Source: Duganella sp. OV510 (GTDB lineage Bacteria > Pseudomonadota > Gammaproteobacteria > Burkholderiales > Burkholderiaceae_D). From it: a stretch of DNA of 64,000 bases. The notes under the pieces were generated by a model, which saw nothing but the letters and a program-made list of their open reading frames with translations, was not told the origin of the DNA and ran no database searches. Made by a program: the position numbers and the translations under genes. Positions 42,542 to 51,578 of this stretch are shown piece by piece. The first letter of the stretch is position 1. The number at the start of each line of letters is the position of its first letter. The stretch spans positions 372,001-436,000 of the forward strand of contig NZ_FNEQ01000004.1 in the NCBI RefSeq assembly GCF_900100205.1, written 5' to 3'.

Positions 42542-43639
42542 ATGATTAACACGATCATCTCCTGGCTCTTTCTTGCCGCCATCGCGCAAGCGGTGTTCCT
42601 CAGCATCGCCTTGCTGAACCCTCGTCAGCCGGAGATGCGCACCGCCAACCGGCTGCTGTCCGCACTGCTGCTCATTTTTTCAGCAATCATCGGCCATGCC
42701 TGGCTGGGGCTGAATCATCTGTACCAGGCTTATCCACATAGCGCGCTGGCGATTGTCACGCTTGGGCTGGCGGTGGGGCCGCTGCTTTATCTCTACCTGC
42801 ACGCCATGCTGTCGGACCAGCCGCTGGGCCGGGGCGCCACGCTGCATTTCCTGCCATTTGCCGTCGCCACACTCGCGATGCTGCCGTTCTACTTGCGCCC
42901 GGCAGACGAAAAACTGGCCTGGATGCGCGCCTATGACGGCTGGCCTTGGTATCTGGCCTTGTTCGCGGTGGTCAAAATGGCCATCCTCTTCTTTTACCTG
43001 CGCGCCAGCCACCGGCTGGTGCAACGCGTACCGAGCGATTCCGCACTGGTGACCGATCTGCGCCGGCTGATGCGCATCTGGCTGTTCAGCGCCGGTCTCA
43101 GCGTGCTGGCGGTGGCCATGGCGGCTGTCGATGCCGACTTGCCGCTGTCGGTGGAAGCGGTGGACGGCGGCGCGCTGATGCTGTTCGTCTTCGCCACCGC
43201 CTACACGGCGATGCGCCTGCCGCTGGGCTATCGTCCTCAAACTTTGCCGCCGCCCAAGCCACGCTACGCCGACAAGCAGCTATCCACCACTGACCTCGAC
43301 GCCTTTCTGGCACGACTTGGCACTTGCATGGAACAGGAACAGCCTTATCGCAATGGCGAACTCAAGCTGGAAGATCTGGCGGTGCAGGTAGCGATGACGC
43401 CACATGAACTATCGCAGCTGCTGAACCAGCATTGCGGCGCCAATTTCACCGATTTCCTCAATCGCTACCGTGTCGATGCGCTGAAAACCGCTCTCCACGA
43501 CCCGCAACAAGCCAGCGTCAGCATTCTCGACCTGTCTTTGATCGCGGGATTTAATAGCAAAAGCGCGATGAACCGCGCATTTAAAAAATATACAGGCCTG
43601 ACGCCGGGCGAATTTCGCGTAGCACGTGCCAAATCATGA
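42542..43639 (+). CDS. membrane-anchored AraC-family regulator
   Basis: A 365-residue protein. The first 230 residues hold about seven membrane helices (for example IISWLFLAAIAQAVFLSIALL, LAIVTLGLAVGPLLYLYLHAML, YLALFAVVKMAILFFYL). The C-terminus (about 265–365) is an AraC DNA-binding domain with LKLEDLAVQVAMTPHELSQLLN and ILDLSLIAGFNSKSAMNRAFKKYTGLTPGEFR. A membrane receptor fused to AraC may sense a lipophilic or envelope signal. It is 60 bases upstream of an exported amidohydrolase on the same strand, a plausible target. Confidence 0.86.
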   Translation: MINTIISWLFLAAIAQAVFLSIALLNPRQPEMRTANRLLSALLLIFSAIIGHAWLGLNHLYQAYPHSALAIVTLGLAVGPLLYLYLHAMLSDQPLGRGATLHFLPFAVATLAMLPFYLRPADEKLAWMRAYDGWPWYLALFAVVKMAILFFYLRASHRLVQRVPSDSALVTDLRRLMRIWLFSAGLSVLAVAMAAVDADLPLSVEAVDGGALMLFVFATAYTAMRLPLGYRPQTLPPPKPRYADKQLSTTDLDAFLARLGTCMEQEQPYRNGELKLEDLAVQVAMTPHELSQLLNQHCGANFTDFLNRYRVDALKTALHDPQQASVSILDLSLIAGFNSKSAMNRAFKKYTGLTPGEFRVARAKS

Positions 43640-43699
43640 TGTGAGACGCCAAACGCGTCCCGCATCGCCACACTGGCTCCATCACCACACGGAGCCGCC

Positions 43700-45169
43700 A
43701 TGAAAATTGCCCAATTTATCGCCAGCTTGCTGGTTTGCGCACCAGCCATTGCTGGCCAGACCTGGATCACCAACGTCAAGCTGGTATCGCCAGAAAAAAT
43801 CGATCGCATTGAAACCGGCAGCGTGCTGATCGACAATGAGCGCATCGTCCGGGTCGAACGTGGCTTGGGTAGCAAAGCGCCAGCCGGCGCCACCCGCGTC
43901 GACGGCAAAGGCTATTACCTGACGCCCGGCCTGATTGACTCCCACGTACACTTGTTCGCCGTGCCGGGCATGAGTTTCGCACAATCCGCGCAGATGACGG
44001 CGATGGCGGATGCGTACTTCGCGCAAATGCCGCGATCTTACCTCTATTACGGCTATACAACAGTGATTGATCTGGCTGCCGGCAGCCGCGAATTCATCGA
44101 CCGCGTGAAAGCCATGCCGCTGCATCCGGACATTTATGATTGCGGCGCACCGCTGGTGATCGCAAACGGTTACCCGTCTGCCTTCATTGCGCCGGAAAAG
44201 CGTTTTCAGATGTTCTCCAACTTCATTTATGATCCGGCGCAAAAGGACCGCATCCCGGCCAAGTACAAAGCGGAAGACTATACCGTTGCGAAAGGCGTGG
44301 CGCGGGTCAAGGCCGACCATGCGATCTGCCTCAAGACCCATTACGAGCGCGGCTTCGGCAACCAGCGCAACCTGCCGGTGATGAGCACGGCAATGTATGG
44401 AGAAGTGCGTCAGCTGTCCAGGCAGGCCAACCTGGTGCTGGTCACCCATGGCAATTCGCTGGAATCGCAGACTTTTGCCGTCAACGGTGGTGCTGATGTA
44501 CTGGCGCACGGCATGTGGCACTGGGGAGCGCTGAATAATTCGAAGGAGTTGCCCGACGAAGTGCGGCAGTTGCTCGACAAAGTCGTCGACAACAACATCG
44601 GCTACCAGCCGACCATGCAAGTGCTGTTTGGTCTGCGCGCCTACGTCGATCCTGACTACCTGAATACTCCGGCGCTGGCAAAACTGCTGCCACCAGCCAT
44701 GCTGGCCTGGCTGAAAACGCCGGAAGGCAACTGGTTCAAGGAAGAAGTAGCGGAAGAGGGAGAAACCGACGAAGCCGTGCGCCAAGGCATGGAAGCGCCG
44801 CTACGCCGCCAGCGCCAGGTAGTTGCCTATCTGGCGAGCAGAAACGCCAACTTCCTGTTCGGCACCGACACACCATCGTCGCCCACCTACGGCAACATAC
44901 CCGGCTTGAACGGCTACCTGGAAATGCAAAACCTGCGCAACGCCGGCCTGTCGCTGGAACAGATCTTCAAGGCCGCCACCATCAACAACGCGCGCGCCTT
45001 CCATCTGGACAAGGACCTGGGCACCATCGAACCGGGCAAAGTGGCCAACCTCGTGCTGATGAAAGAATCGCCCCTAAAAGACATCCGCGCCTACGACACG
45101 GTAGACACCATCTGGATACGCGGCAAGCCAGCGCCGCGCGCCACCCTGGCAGTGGACCGCAGTAATTAA
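43700..45169 (+). CDS. exported amidohydrolase (metal-dependent)
   Basis: A 489-residue amidohydrolase-superfamily enzyme with signal peptide MKIAQFIASLLVCAPAIA. Metal ligands include H82 and H84 in DSHVHLF, later histidines in LVTHGNS and VLAHGMWHW, and the aspartate in FGTDTPSSP. KTHYERG may hold the bridging lysine. The C-terminal composite beta domain has the typical LGTIEPGKVANLVLM. It probably hydrolyses an amide, peptide or imide in the periplasm. The stop TAA shares TTAA with the convergent flavoprotein gene (45166–45169). Confidence 0.85.
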   Translation: MKIAQFIASLLVCAPAIAGQTWITNVKLVSPEKIDRIETGSVLIDNERIVRVERGLGSKAPAGATRVDGKGYYLTPGLIDSHVHLFAVPGMSFAQSAQMTAMADAYFAQMPRSYLYYGYTTVIDLAAGSREFIDRVKAMPLHPDIYDCGAPLVIANGYPSAFIAPEKRFQMFSNFIYDPAQKDRIPAKYKAEDYTVAKGVARVKADHAICLKTHYERGFGNQRNLPVMSTAMYGEVRQLSRQANLVLVTHGNSLESQTFAVNGGADVLAHGMWHWGALNNSKELPDEVRQLLDKVVDNNIGYQPTMQVLFGLRAYVDPDYLNTPALAKLLPPAMLAWLKTPEGNWFKEEVAEEGETDEAVRQGMEAPLRRQRQVVAYLASRNANFLFGTDTPSSPTYGNIPGLNGYLEMQNLRNAGLSLEQIFKAATINNARAFHLDKDLGTIEPGKVANLVLMKESPLKDIRAYDTVDTIWIRGKPAPRATLAVDRSN

Positions 45170-46119
45170 AGCGCCAGGCGCGCGCGAGCGGCGTCGTATT
45201 CGCGTTTCAGGCGCTCGACCATCTCTGCGGTGGTTGGGATGTCGTTCATCAGGCCGACGCCTTGGCCGGCGCCCCAGATGTCGCGCCAGGCTTTGGCGCT
45301 GCTGGAGCCGAAGTTCATTGCGGTCTTGTCGGCAGTTGGCAGCGCGTCCGGGTCCAGGCCGGCGGCGACAATCGATTTCTTCAGGTAGTTACCGTGAACG
45401 CCGGTGAACAGGTTGGAATACACAATATCCGCCGCAGTCGATTCCACGATCGCTTCACGGTAACCGTCACTGACATTGGATTCCTGCGTCGCCAGCCAGC
45501 GCGAGCCGATGTAGGCGAAGTCGGCCCCCATCGCTTGCGCCGCCAGAATCGCATCACCGGTGGCGATCGAGCCCGACAGGGCAATCGGTCCCTTGAAGAA
45601 CTTGCGCACCTCGCCCACCAGTGCAAACGGCGACAGCGGGCCGGCATGTCCGCCAGCACCGGCAGCCACCAGGATCAGGCCGTCCACGCCAGCTTCCAGC
45701 GCCTTCTCAGCGTGACGGATGGAAATCACATCGTGCAGCACGATGCCGCCGTAGCTGTGGATGGCGTCCAGCATCTCTTTCGGCGGCGCACGCAGCGAGG
45801 AAATGATGATCGGAATCTGGTGTTTGACGCACACTTCGACGTCATGCGCCAGGCGGTCGTTCGACTGGTGGACGATCTGGTTGACGGCGATCGGGCCGAC
45901 GCGCTTGTCCGGGTTGGCCGCCTGGAAGTCTGCCAGTTCCTTCTGCAAATCGGTCAGCCACACATCCAGCAACTCGGCCGGGCGCGCGTTCAGCGCCGGG
46001 AAGGAGCCGACGATGCCAGCCTTGCACTGGGCCGCCACCAGCTTGGGACCGCTGGCAATAAACATCGGCGAAGCGATGACGGGAAGGGTGAGGTTTTGCA
46101 GGACTGCAGGCAAGGTCAT
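45166..46119 (-). CDS. nitronate monooxygenase-like FMN oxidoreductase
   Basis: A 317-residue TIM-barrel flavoprotein: LPVIASPMFIASGPKLV near the start, LILVAAGAGGHAGPLSPFALV in the middle (phosphate-binding and catalytic-His region), ALSGSIATGDAILAAQAMGADFAYIGSRWLA, typical of NMO/2-nitropropane dioxygenase relatives. It should oxidise nitronates with FMN and oxygen, or act as an NADH quinone-type reductase; sequence alone cannot decide. I start at ATG 46119; the frame to 46152 starts with TTG and has no support. Confidence 0.87.
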   Translation of the reverse strand: MTLPAVLQNLTLPVIASPMFIASGPKLVAAQCKAGIVGSFPALNARPAELLDVWLTDLQKELADFQAANPDKRVGPIAVNQIVHQSNDRLAHDVEVCVKHQIPIIISSLRAPPKEMLDAIHSYGGIVLHDVISIRHAEKALEAGVDGLILVAAGAGGHAGPLSPFALVGEVRKFFKGPIALSGSIATGDAILAAQAMGADFAYIGSRWLATQESNVSDGYREAIVESTAADIVYSNLFTGVHGNYLKKSIVAAGLDPDALPTADKTAMNFGSSSAKAWRDIWGAGQGVGLMNDIPTTAEMVERLKREYDAARARLAL

Positions 46120-46209
46120 GGCGTGCTCGCTGACGTGAGTTGATCGGTTCAACCGATTATAGATCGAAAATAGTACGACCGTGCCAGAACTAGGGCAATC
46201 CCTCTACAA

Positions 46210-47118
46210 TTACTCGTTAAGTAAGTACTCACCCTCGATGCGTGCAGCGGCCGCACGTACCAGCTGGCTGCTGGCCCAACGTCCCAGTTCTTCCGGCGAC
46301 TGCTTCAGATAGTTGTTGTTAGCCGCCGCAAACACCGGCATTGAGGTCAACAACGCCGGCACATCCGCCAGGGCGATACGCTGGCGTTCCAGCAACAGAA
46401 ACTTGAGCAGCACCTTCAATGCGTTCTGCGCGTTGCGTACCGGATCGGCGGACAGGTAGTCCAGTCGTGACCGCGCACGGGCCAGCGCGCCGGCCACATC
46501 GGTGAACGGCGCGCCGTGACCAGGAATGACGACCTCCACATCCAGCCCTGCGATCAGGTCCAGCGTGGCGCGTTCCTCGGCAAAACCGGACTGGCCGTCC
46601 AGCTCGGGGAAGATCACGCCAAAGCCGTTTTCCCACAAAGCGTCGGCGGAAAGCAACACCTTTACTTCAGGACAGTAAAACATCACGGAATGCGGATCAT
46701 GGCCGGGAGCGCCCAGCGCCTGCCATTCCATGTCCGCCAGCCGCAACACGTCGCCGGGCGACACGGTGGCGTCAAAGGTGAAGCGGTCGCAACGCTGGCC
46801 GGTGGCCTTGAAACTGAGCGCATCCACGTCCCAATGCCGCACCTTGTCGGCCTCGGCCACCGGGATCGAGGTCTGGCAGCCGAAGTGGGCCTGCAATATG
46901 GCGTTGCCGCCGCAATGGTCGGAATGCAGGTGCGTGTTGAGTATCTGGTCCAGGTGGCGGCCATGCAACACATGGCGCACCAGCGCCAGCGTCTGCGGCG
47001 CGTGGCTGACATAGCCGGTATCGATAATAGCCGTGTCATGGCGGCCCAGCAGCATGATGTTGTTGGATGACAACCAACCGCGCTCAAGCACCTGTATCGT
47101 ATCCGGCAGCAGGCTCAT
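46210..47118 (-). CDS. MBL-fold metallo-hydrolase
   Basis: A 302-residue metallo-beta-lactamase fold. Metal motif THLHSDHCGGN with H63, H65, D67 and H68. Further ligands are probably in APGHDPHSVMFY and VVIPGHGAPF. It most likely acts as a thioesterase or lactonase in the cytosol (no signal). The substrate is unknown. Its ATG overlaps the stop of the DUF1289 gene by 4 bases (47115–47118), so they form one operon. Confidence 0.86.
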   Translation of the reverse strand: MSLLPDTIQVLERGWLSSNNIMLLGRHDTAIIDTGYVSHAPQTLALVRHVLHGRHLDQILNTHLHSDHCGGNAILQAHFGCQTSIPVAEADKVRHWDVDALSFKATGQRCDRFTFDATVSPGDVLRLADMEWQALGAPGHDPHSVMFYCPEVKVLLSADALWENGFGVIFPELDGQSGFAEERATLDLIAGLDVEVVIPGHGAPFTDVAGALARARSRLDYLSADPVRNAQNALKVLLKFLLLERQRIALADVPALLTSMPVFAAANNNYLKQSPEELGRWASSQLVRAAAARIEGEYLLNE

Positions 47119-47330
47119 CGTTCCTCGTCGTCGAAGTGGATGGTTGCACGCCGCTGCGGCAACTCGGCCCAGACGGCGCGTTTGTAATCATCGTTGGCCT
47201 TGCCCCAGGCGACGATTTCCTCGATGGTGCGCAGGCAGCCCATGCAATAGCGCCGCTCCATGTCCATCTTGCACAGGCTGACGCACGGCGATGGCACCGG
47301 CGACGGCAGTATGTTAGTTACTTCGCTCAT
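47115..47330 (-). CDS. DUF1289 protein (small cysteine-rich)
   Basis: 71 residues with the DUF1289 pattern SPCVSLCKMD---YCMGCLRTIEEIVAWG and K-AVWAELPQR. Four cysteines (CxxxC and CxxC spacing) suggest binding of zinc or an Fe-S cluster. The function is unknown. It is the leader gene of a two-gene unit with the MBL hydrolase, coupled through ATGA. Confidence 0.87.
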   Translation of the reverse strand: MSEVTNILPSPVPSPCVSLCKMDMERRYCMGCLRTIEEIVAWGKANDDYKRAVWAELPQRRATIHFDDEER

Positions 47331-47354
47331 GACGCTATTATGCCGCGAAGTCCC

Positions 47355-47410
47355 TTGACTTGCTTCGATTCAGTTCTAAACTACCATCCATACAGATGGT
47401 TATCAGATGG
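47355..47410 (+). promoter_or_regulatory. promoter with phased CCATC/GATGG operator of the RHH regulator gene
   Basis: TTGACT (47355–47360), 16-base spacer, TAAACT (47377–47382). Just after it, CCATC (47384–47388), GATGG (47395–47399) and GATGG (47406–47410) repeat with 11-base steps; the first two form a 16-base palindrome. The sites cover the expected start point near 47390, as for an autorepressor operator. Confidence 0.65.
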
Positions 47411-47417
47411 GGAATCC

Positions 47418-47807
47418 ATGGCGGCCGAATCAGAAAAAATTACCATCAATCTTGGTCCTATCGATTTAGGCCAGATTGACTTGCTGGTGCAGGAAGGGTT
47501 TTACTCTAACCGTACCGATTTGATACGCACGGCGATCCGCAATCAGCTGAACCTGCATGCCGATGTGGTGCGGCAGACTGTGGCGCGCAAAAGCCTGGTG
47601 CTAGGCATGCAACATTATTCGCGCGCCGACCTGGAAGCGTTGCAGACAGCCGGCCAGCGGCTGCAAATCCAGGTGCTCGGCATGGCCAGCATCGCCAGCG
47701 ATGTATCGGTGGAACTGGCGCTGGCCACCATCGAATCCATCGTTGTACTCGGTACGCTGCACGCCAGCGCCGTCCTCAAGGCGGCATTGGCGCCGCGCAT
47801 CCATTAA
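47418..47807 (+). CDS. ribbon-helix-helix (CopG-type) transcriptional regulator
   Basis: A 129-residue protein. An N-terminal ribbon-helix-helix is at about 6–45 (KITINLGPIDLGQIDLLV, NRTDLIRTAIRNQL). A C-terminal region of about 80 residues has hydrophobic patterning (VLGMASIASDVSVELALATIESIVVL). Such proteins often precede PHB depolymerase genes in Burkholderiales. Here the depolymerase follows after 9 bases, so it is likely a self-controlling operon regulator. GGGG at 47409–47412 precedes the ATG by 5 bases. Confidence 0.8.
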   Translation: MAAESEKITINLGPIDLGQIDLLVQEGFYSNRTDLIRTAIRNQLNLHADVVRQTVARKSLVLGMQHYSRADLEALQTAGQRLQIQVLGMASIASDVSVELALATIESIVVLGTLHASAVLKAALAPRIH

Positions 47808-47816
47808 AGGAATGCC

Positions 47817-48881
47817 ATGAAACTCAATTTTCTAAAGCAGATGCGCGAGGCGGCGCAGCATTTTATCGACAAGAATATGCATCTCCAGAAGCACGCGCAG
47901 CAGCAGGTGCAGCGGCCGGAGGAATTTGCCCAGGACATGCTGAACCGCATGGGCATCAAGCTCGATTTGCAGGCCAACCTGGACCGGGCCATCGACATCG
48001 GCTCGGTGCTGCATCCGGCGCCGGCGCATCCGCTGCCGGCCGGTGCGCAGTTTGTCGCCGGCAGCTATAGCAACCATGCGGGCACGCGCAACTACAAGCT
48101 GTACATTCCGGCCAGCTATCACGGCCAGGCGATGCCGCTGCTGGTGATGCTGCACGGCTGCACGCAGAATCCGGACGATTTCGCCGCCGGCACGCAGATG
48201 AATCAGCTGGCGGAGGAAATGGGCTGGCTGGTGGTGTATCCGGAACAGACCGCGCAGGCCAACCATTCGAAGTGCTGGAACTGGTTCAATGCGATCGATC
48301 AGCAGCGCGGCCAGGGCGAGCCGTCCATCATTGCCGGCATTGCGCGGCAGGTGATCGACGAATATCCGGTGATTGAGCGGCAGGTGTATGTGGCGGGCTT
48401 GTCGGCAGGCGGCGCGATGGCGGTGATAGCCGGCACGCTGTATCCGGAACTGTTTGCGGCAGTGGGCGTGCATTCGGGCTTGCCGTTTGCGTCGGCGCAG
48501 GATTTGCCGTCGGCCTTGTCGGCGATGAAGCGTGGTGTGAATACGGCGGCCAAGGCGGGCAATGGTTCGCAGCCCATTATCGTATTCCATGGCGATAGCG
48601 ATACGACGGTGAATCCGCGCAATGGCGAGCAGGTGATGGCGCAGCGGCTGCATCACCATCGCGGCGTGCGGCCGAAGGTGCAATCCGGCGCGGTGCCGAA
48701 CGGCTATCGCTACACGCAGACCACGCATACCACGGCGGATGGCGCACCGGTGGGCGAGCATTGGGTGGTGCACGGCGCCGGCCACGCCTGGTCCGGCGGC
48801 AGCGAACTCGGCACCTACACCGACGCCAAAGGGCCGGACGCCAGCCGTGAAATGCTGCGCTTCTTCCGCACGGTGAGCTGA
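47817..48881 (+). CDS. PHB depolymerase-family esterase (cytosolic type)
   Basis: A 354-residue alpha/beta hydrolase. No signal peptide; the N-terminus is helical and charged (about 1–75). Oxyanion motif LHGCTQ (112–117) comes first, then the lipase box GLSAGG with S196, aspartate D262 in GDSDTTV and histidine H323 in GAGHAWSGG. It would cut PHB or related esters, probably inside the cell. It shares the operon with the RHH regulator. A second depolymerase with a different motif order lies at 59889. Confidence 0.87.
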   Translation: MKLNFLKQMREAAQHFIDKNMHLQKHAQQQVQRPEEFAQDMLNRMGIKLDLQANLDRAIDIGSVLHPAPAHPLPAGAQFVAGSYSNHAGTRNYKLYIPASYHGQAMPLLVMLHGCTQNPDDFAAGTQMNQLAEEMGWLVVYPEQTAQANHSKCWNWFNAIDQQRGQGEPSIIAGIARQVIDEYPVIERQVYVAGLSAGGAMAVIAGTLYPELFAAVGVHSGLPFASAQDLPSALSAMKRGVNTAAKAGNGSQPIIVFHGDSDTTVNPRNGEQVMAQRLHHHRGVRPKVQSGAVPNGYRYTQTTHTTADGAPVGEHWVVHGAGHAWSGGSELGTYTDAKGPDASREMLRFFRTVS

Positions 48882-48882
48882 G

Positions 48883-49218
48883 CTAGATCGCGCCAGCCAC
48901 TCTCAGGATCAAGCCGATCATTGTCAGCAGATTGGTGATCGTCAGGCCGGCCATCCAGTACACCAGTCTGTCGATGCGCTTGTCCAGACGCTCTTCCGCG
49001 CGGTCCTGCCGATCGATCAGGTAGCGCTGGACGTCATCGATCTTGTTGCGCAGCGATTCGAATCCAGCCAGCATCGCCTGGTGATGCATTTCTTGCGTGC
49101 GCTGCAGGGCCAGCAGCGCACCGGCAACGTTATCCATTTGAGTCTCCAGCCGCACGATGCGAACGATGTGGTCATCGTCCGCCGCGCCGCTTTGCTTGTC
49201 AAGCGAGGTCGGGTGCAT
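48883..49218 (-). CDS. small coiled-coil protein with a C-terminal membrane helix
   Basis: 111 residues. A long helical stretch (about 25–85, heptad-like, RLETQMDNVAGALLALQRTQ, then DRQDRAEERLDKRIDRLVYW) is followed by one membrane helix (MAGLTITNLLTMIGLILRVAGAI). It looks like an inner-membrane tail-anchored protein with a cytosolic coiled coil, as in many hypothetical or DUF1640-like proteins. Function unknown. Only 1 base separates it from the convergent depolymerase stop. Confidence 0.65.
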   Translation of the reverse strand: MHPTSLDKQSGAADDDHIVRIVRLETQMDNVAGALLALQRTQEMHHQAMLAGFESLRNKIDDVQRYLIDRQDRAEERLDKRIDRLVYWMAGLTITNLLTMIGLILRVAGAI

Positions 49219-49239
49219 TTCAGCGCTCCCAGCGATGGG

Positions 49240-49458
49240 TTATGCGCTATTGTCGGGCGGTGTATTGGCTGCCGTTTGAGGATGGTCAATGATGTGCTGC
49301 GTCAGGCACGCCGGGCACCAGCAGCTGGCGCCGGCGACGGACGGGACCGGCAGCGCGGGCGGCAAAAACGTGCACCAGCACGGCTCTGCCGGAGCGGCCG
49401 GATCGGCGTCCTTCATTGCGCAGGAGAACTGCGTGCCGCAGCGGGAACAGGTACTCAT
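49240..49458 (-). CDS. cysteine-rich CWC family protein
   Basis: 72 residues with the CWC pattern: CSRCGTQFSC near the start, PCWCTFLPPALP in the middle and ASCWCPACLTQHI near the end. Nine cysteines suggest zinc binding. The function of the family is unknown. It ends 21 bases before the ATG of the coiled-coil gene, so the two may be co-transcribed. It is divergent from argB (114 bases). Confidence 0.82.
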   Translation of the reverse strand: MSTCSRCGTQFSCAMKDADPAAPAEPCWCTFLPPALPVPSVAGASCWCPACLTQHIIDHPQTAANTPPDNSA

Positions 49459-49571
49459 CGCCGCAGCGTATCGGAGCTTCCGGGAAAATACAACCGGATG
49501 GCCCTATAATGCGTGCTTGAGTGCAGCCACAGGCTGTAAAATGCGCCCAAAATCTTTCTACCGGAATCGCC

Positions 49572-50498
49572 ATGACCCAACTGACCAATCTGAACCTAGG
49601 CAATGACGCCGACGACCTGACTTCCGTTGAACCACGGATCAAGGCGCAAATTCTGGCTGAAGCGCTCCCCTACATCCGTAATTACCACGGCAAAACCATC
49701 GTCATCAAATACGGCGGCAACGCCATGACCGACGAACGCCTGAAACACGGCTTCGCCCGCGATGTCATTTTGCTCAAACTGGTTGGCATGAACCCGGTAG
49801 TCGTGCACGGCGGCGGTCCGCAGATCGACAACGCGCTGAAGAAAATCGGCAAGCAAGGCACTTTCGTGCAAGGCATGCGCATCACCGACGAAGAAACCAT
49901 GGAAGTCGTCGAATGGGTGCTGGGCGGCGAAGTCCAGCAGGACATCGTGATGTTGATCAATCACTACGGTGGCCAGGCAGTCGGCCTGACCGGCAAGGAC
50001 GGCGGCCTGATCCGCGCCCGCAAGATGGCCATGCCGGACAAGGAAAATCCAGGCCGGACGCTGGACATCGGCTTCGTCGGCGAAATCGAAGCGATCAATC
50101 CGGCCGTGGTTAAAGCACTGCAGGACGACGCCTTCATCCCGATCATCTCGCCAATCGGCTTTGGCCAGGATGGCCAGGCCTACAATATCAACGCCGACGT
50201 GGTGGCCGGCAAGATCGCCGAAATCCTCAAAGCCGAAAAGCTGATCATGATGACCAACATCGCCGGCGTGCAGGACAAGCAGGGCAATCTGGTGACCGAC
50301 CTGTCGGCGCGCGAGATCGACGAGATGTTCGCAGACGGCACGATTTCCGGCGGCATGCTGCCTAAAATCTCATCAGCCCTGGATGCAGCAAAGTCCGGCG
50401 TCAACACGGTGCACATCATCGATGGCCGGATTGAGCATTCTTTGTTGCTCGAAGTCTTGACCGAACAAGCTTTTGGCACTATGATCCGGTCTCACTGA
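49572..50498 (+). CDS. argB: acetylglutamate kinase
   Basis: A 308-residue kinase of the amino-acid kinase family. Conserved KYGGNAM near residue 45, [20 protein letters not shown] and [19 protein letters not shown]. It phosphorylates N-acetylglutamate, the committed second step of arginine synthesis, in the cytosol. The long N-terminal helix (about 20 residues) is of the kind seen in arginine-sensitive hexameric enzymes. The ATG at 49572 is chosen over the longer frame to 49521. In Burkholderiales argB lies near the HAD 5'-nucleotidase and slmA, as here. Confidence 0.95.
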   Translation: MTQLTNLNLGNDADDLTSVEPRIKAQILAEALPYIRNYHGKTIVIKYGGNAMTDERLKHGFARDVILLKLVGMNPVVVHGGGPQIDNALKKIGKQGTFVQGMRITDEETMEVVEWVLGGEVQQDIVMLINHYGGQAVGLTGKDGGLIRARKMAMPDKENPGRTLDIGFVGEIEAINPAVVKALQDDAFIPIISPIGFGQDGQAYNINADVVAGKIAEILKAEKLIMMTNIAGVQDKQGNLVTDLSAREIDEMFADGTISGGMLPKISSALDAAKSGVNTVHIIDGRIEHSLLLEVLTEQAFGTMIRSH

Positions 50499-50504
50499 AA
50501 AAAA

Positions 50505-50535
50505 GGCGGTATCGCCGGACATCGGTGAAACCGCC
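50505..50535 (+). terminator. hairpin between argB and tRNA-Thr
   Basis: GGCGGT (50505–50510) and ACCGCC (50530–50535) pair around a loop that can also pair internally (TCGCCG/CGGTGA). A-rich before, no T-run after; a possible weak terminator. Confidence 0.4.
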
Positions 50536-50545
50536 ACATTTGTAT

Positions 50546-50620
<75 letters not shown>

Positions 50621-50643
50621 CTTCTCGCAGCACCCTCCCCCAC

Positions 50644-51543
50644 TTAGTAAATTCGTTCGACAGTCAGCCCGCGTTTGCGCAGCAGCTCCGGTACGCTTGT
50701 TTTGCCCACCAGGTGCAGCACGCCGATCGCCGCCACACTGTTGTTGGCACGCGCCATCAGCTTGACCATGCCATCGGCCAGCGCCGGATTGCGGCCATCC
50801 AGCAACACCTTCTGCACGAAGCGGCCGGAGAAGGTGTCGTCCTGCTCCGCCTTCAGCGCCAATGCCTCCAGCGCCTTCGCGTCGGCGGTGCGCCAGGCAT
50901 CGGCGATCTCGCGCGCCTGCGCGCTCTGCTCCTTGTCCTCGATGCCGTTGATGGCCTCCTGCAGGAAGGTCAGTTGCTCGGCCGGCGTCATCTTGTCGAA
51001 CAGTGCCATCTGACCATCGGCCGATTCCAGTTCGAGGATTTTCTGGCCGGCGGCATGCGCCTGTTTCGACAGGTGCGCATCCACCGCCAGACCAGCCTCA
51101 TAGCCTTGCGCGGCAAATTCGCTCACCGTCAGCAGGCTGGCCAGCAGCCAGGGCTTCATCATCGCCACCGACTCCGGCTCGATGTTGTACTGCTTGAGCA
51201 AGCGATCAAGGCGCTGGCGCCAGGCGGGCGTCAGGCCGGTGATGCCCTTGCTGTTCAAGCCGTGCTTCTGCACCGCGCGCGCCAGCTTTTGCGGATCGCC
51301 AAGCGGATCGATTTCCAGCGCCAGCACCGGCGCCTGTTGCAGCAGGCCGGCCAGGCGCGGCTCCAGCGGATAGAAATCCTTGGAGCCGACGTGGATGGTG
51401 CCGAACAAATACAGCGTATGGCCGTTCTGCTGCACCTTGAACAGCGCGCCGCGATTCGGCGCCGCAGCCGGCTCCGCCGCCCAGGCGGGACCGAAGGCAA
51501 ACAAGAACAAACTGCAGAACATCACTATAATCTGGCGCTGCAT
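50644..51543 (-). CDS. TraB/GumN family exported protein
   Basis: A 299-residue protein with signal peptide MQRQIIVMFCSLFLFAFGPAWA. The TraB fold motif LFGTIHVGSKDF (about 46–57), a central helical region and the C-terminal IGVLHLVGKTSVPELLRKRG carry the paired GxxH motifs that likely bind metal in this Tiki-like protease superfamily. It may be a periplasmic metallopeptidase or pheromone-shutdown-type protein; the target is unknown. It is convergent with tRNA-Thr/argB and divergent from the HAD gene 35 bases away. Confidence 0.85.
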   Translation of the reverse strand: MQRQIIVMFCSLFLFAFGPAWAAEPAAAPNRGALFKVQQNGHTLYLFGTIHVGSKDFYPLEPRLAGLLQQAPVLALEIDPLGDPQKLARAVQKHGLNSKGITGLTPAWRQRLDRLLKQYNIEPESVAMMKPWLLASLLTVSEFAAQGYEAGLAVDAHLSKQAHAAGQKILELESADGQMALFDKMTPAEQLTFLQEAINGIEDKEQSAQAREIADAWRTADAKALEALALKAEQDDTFSGRFVQKVLLDGRNPALADGMVKLMARANNSVAAIGVLHLVGKTSVPELLRKRGLTVERIY

Positions 51544-51578
51544 GATTTCCTTTATTGGTAGAGATGACGTGAACTGAC

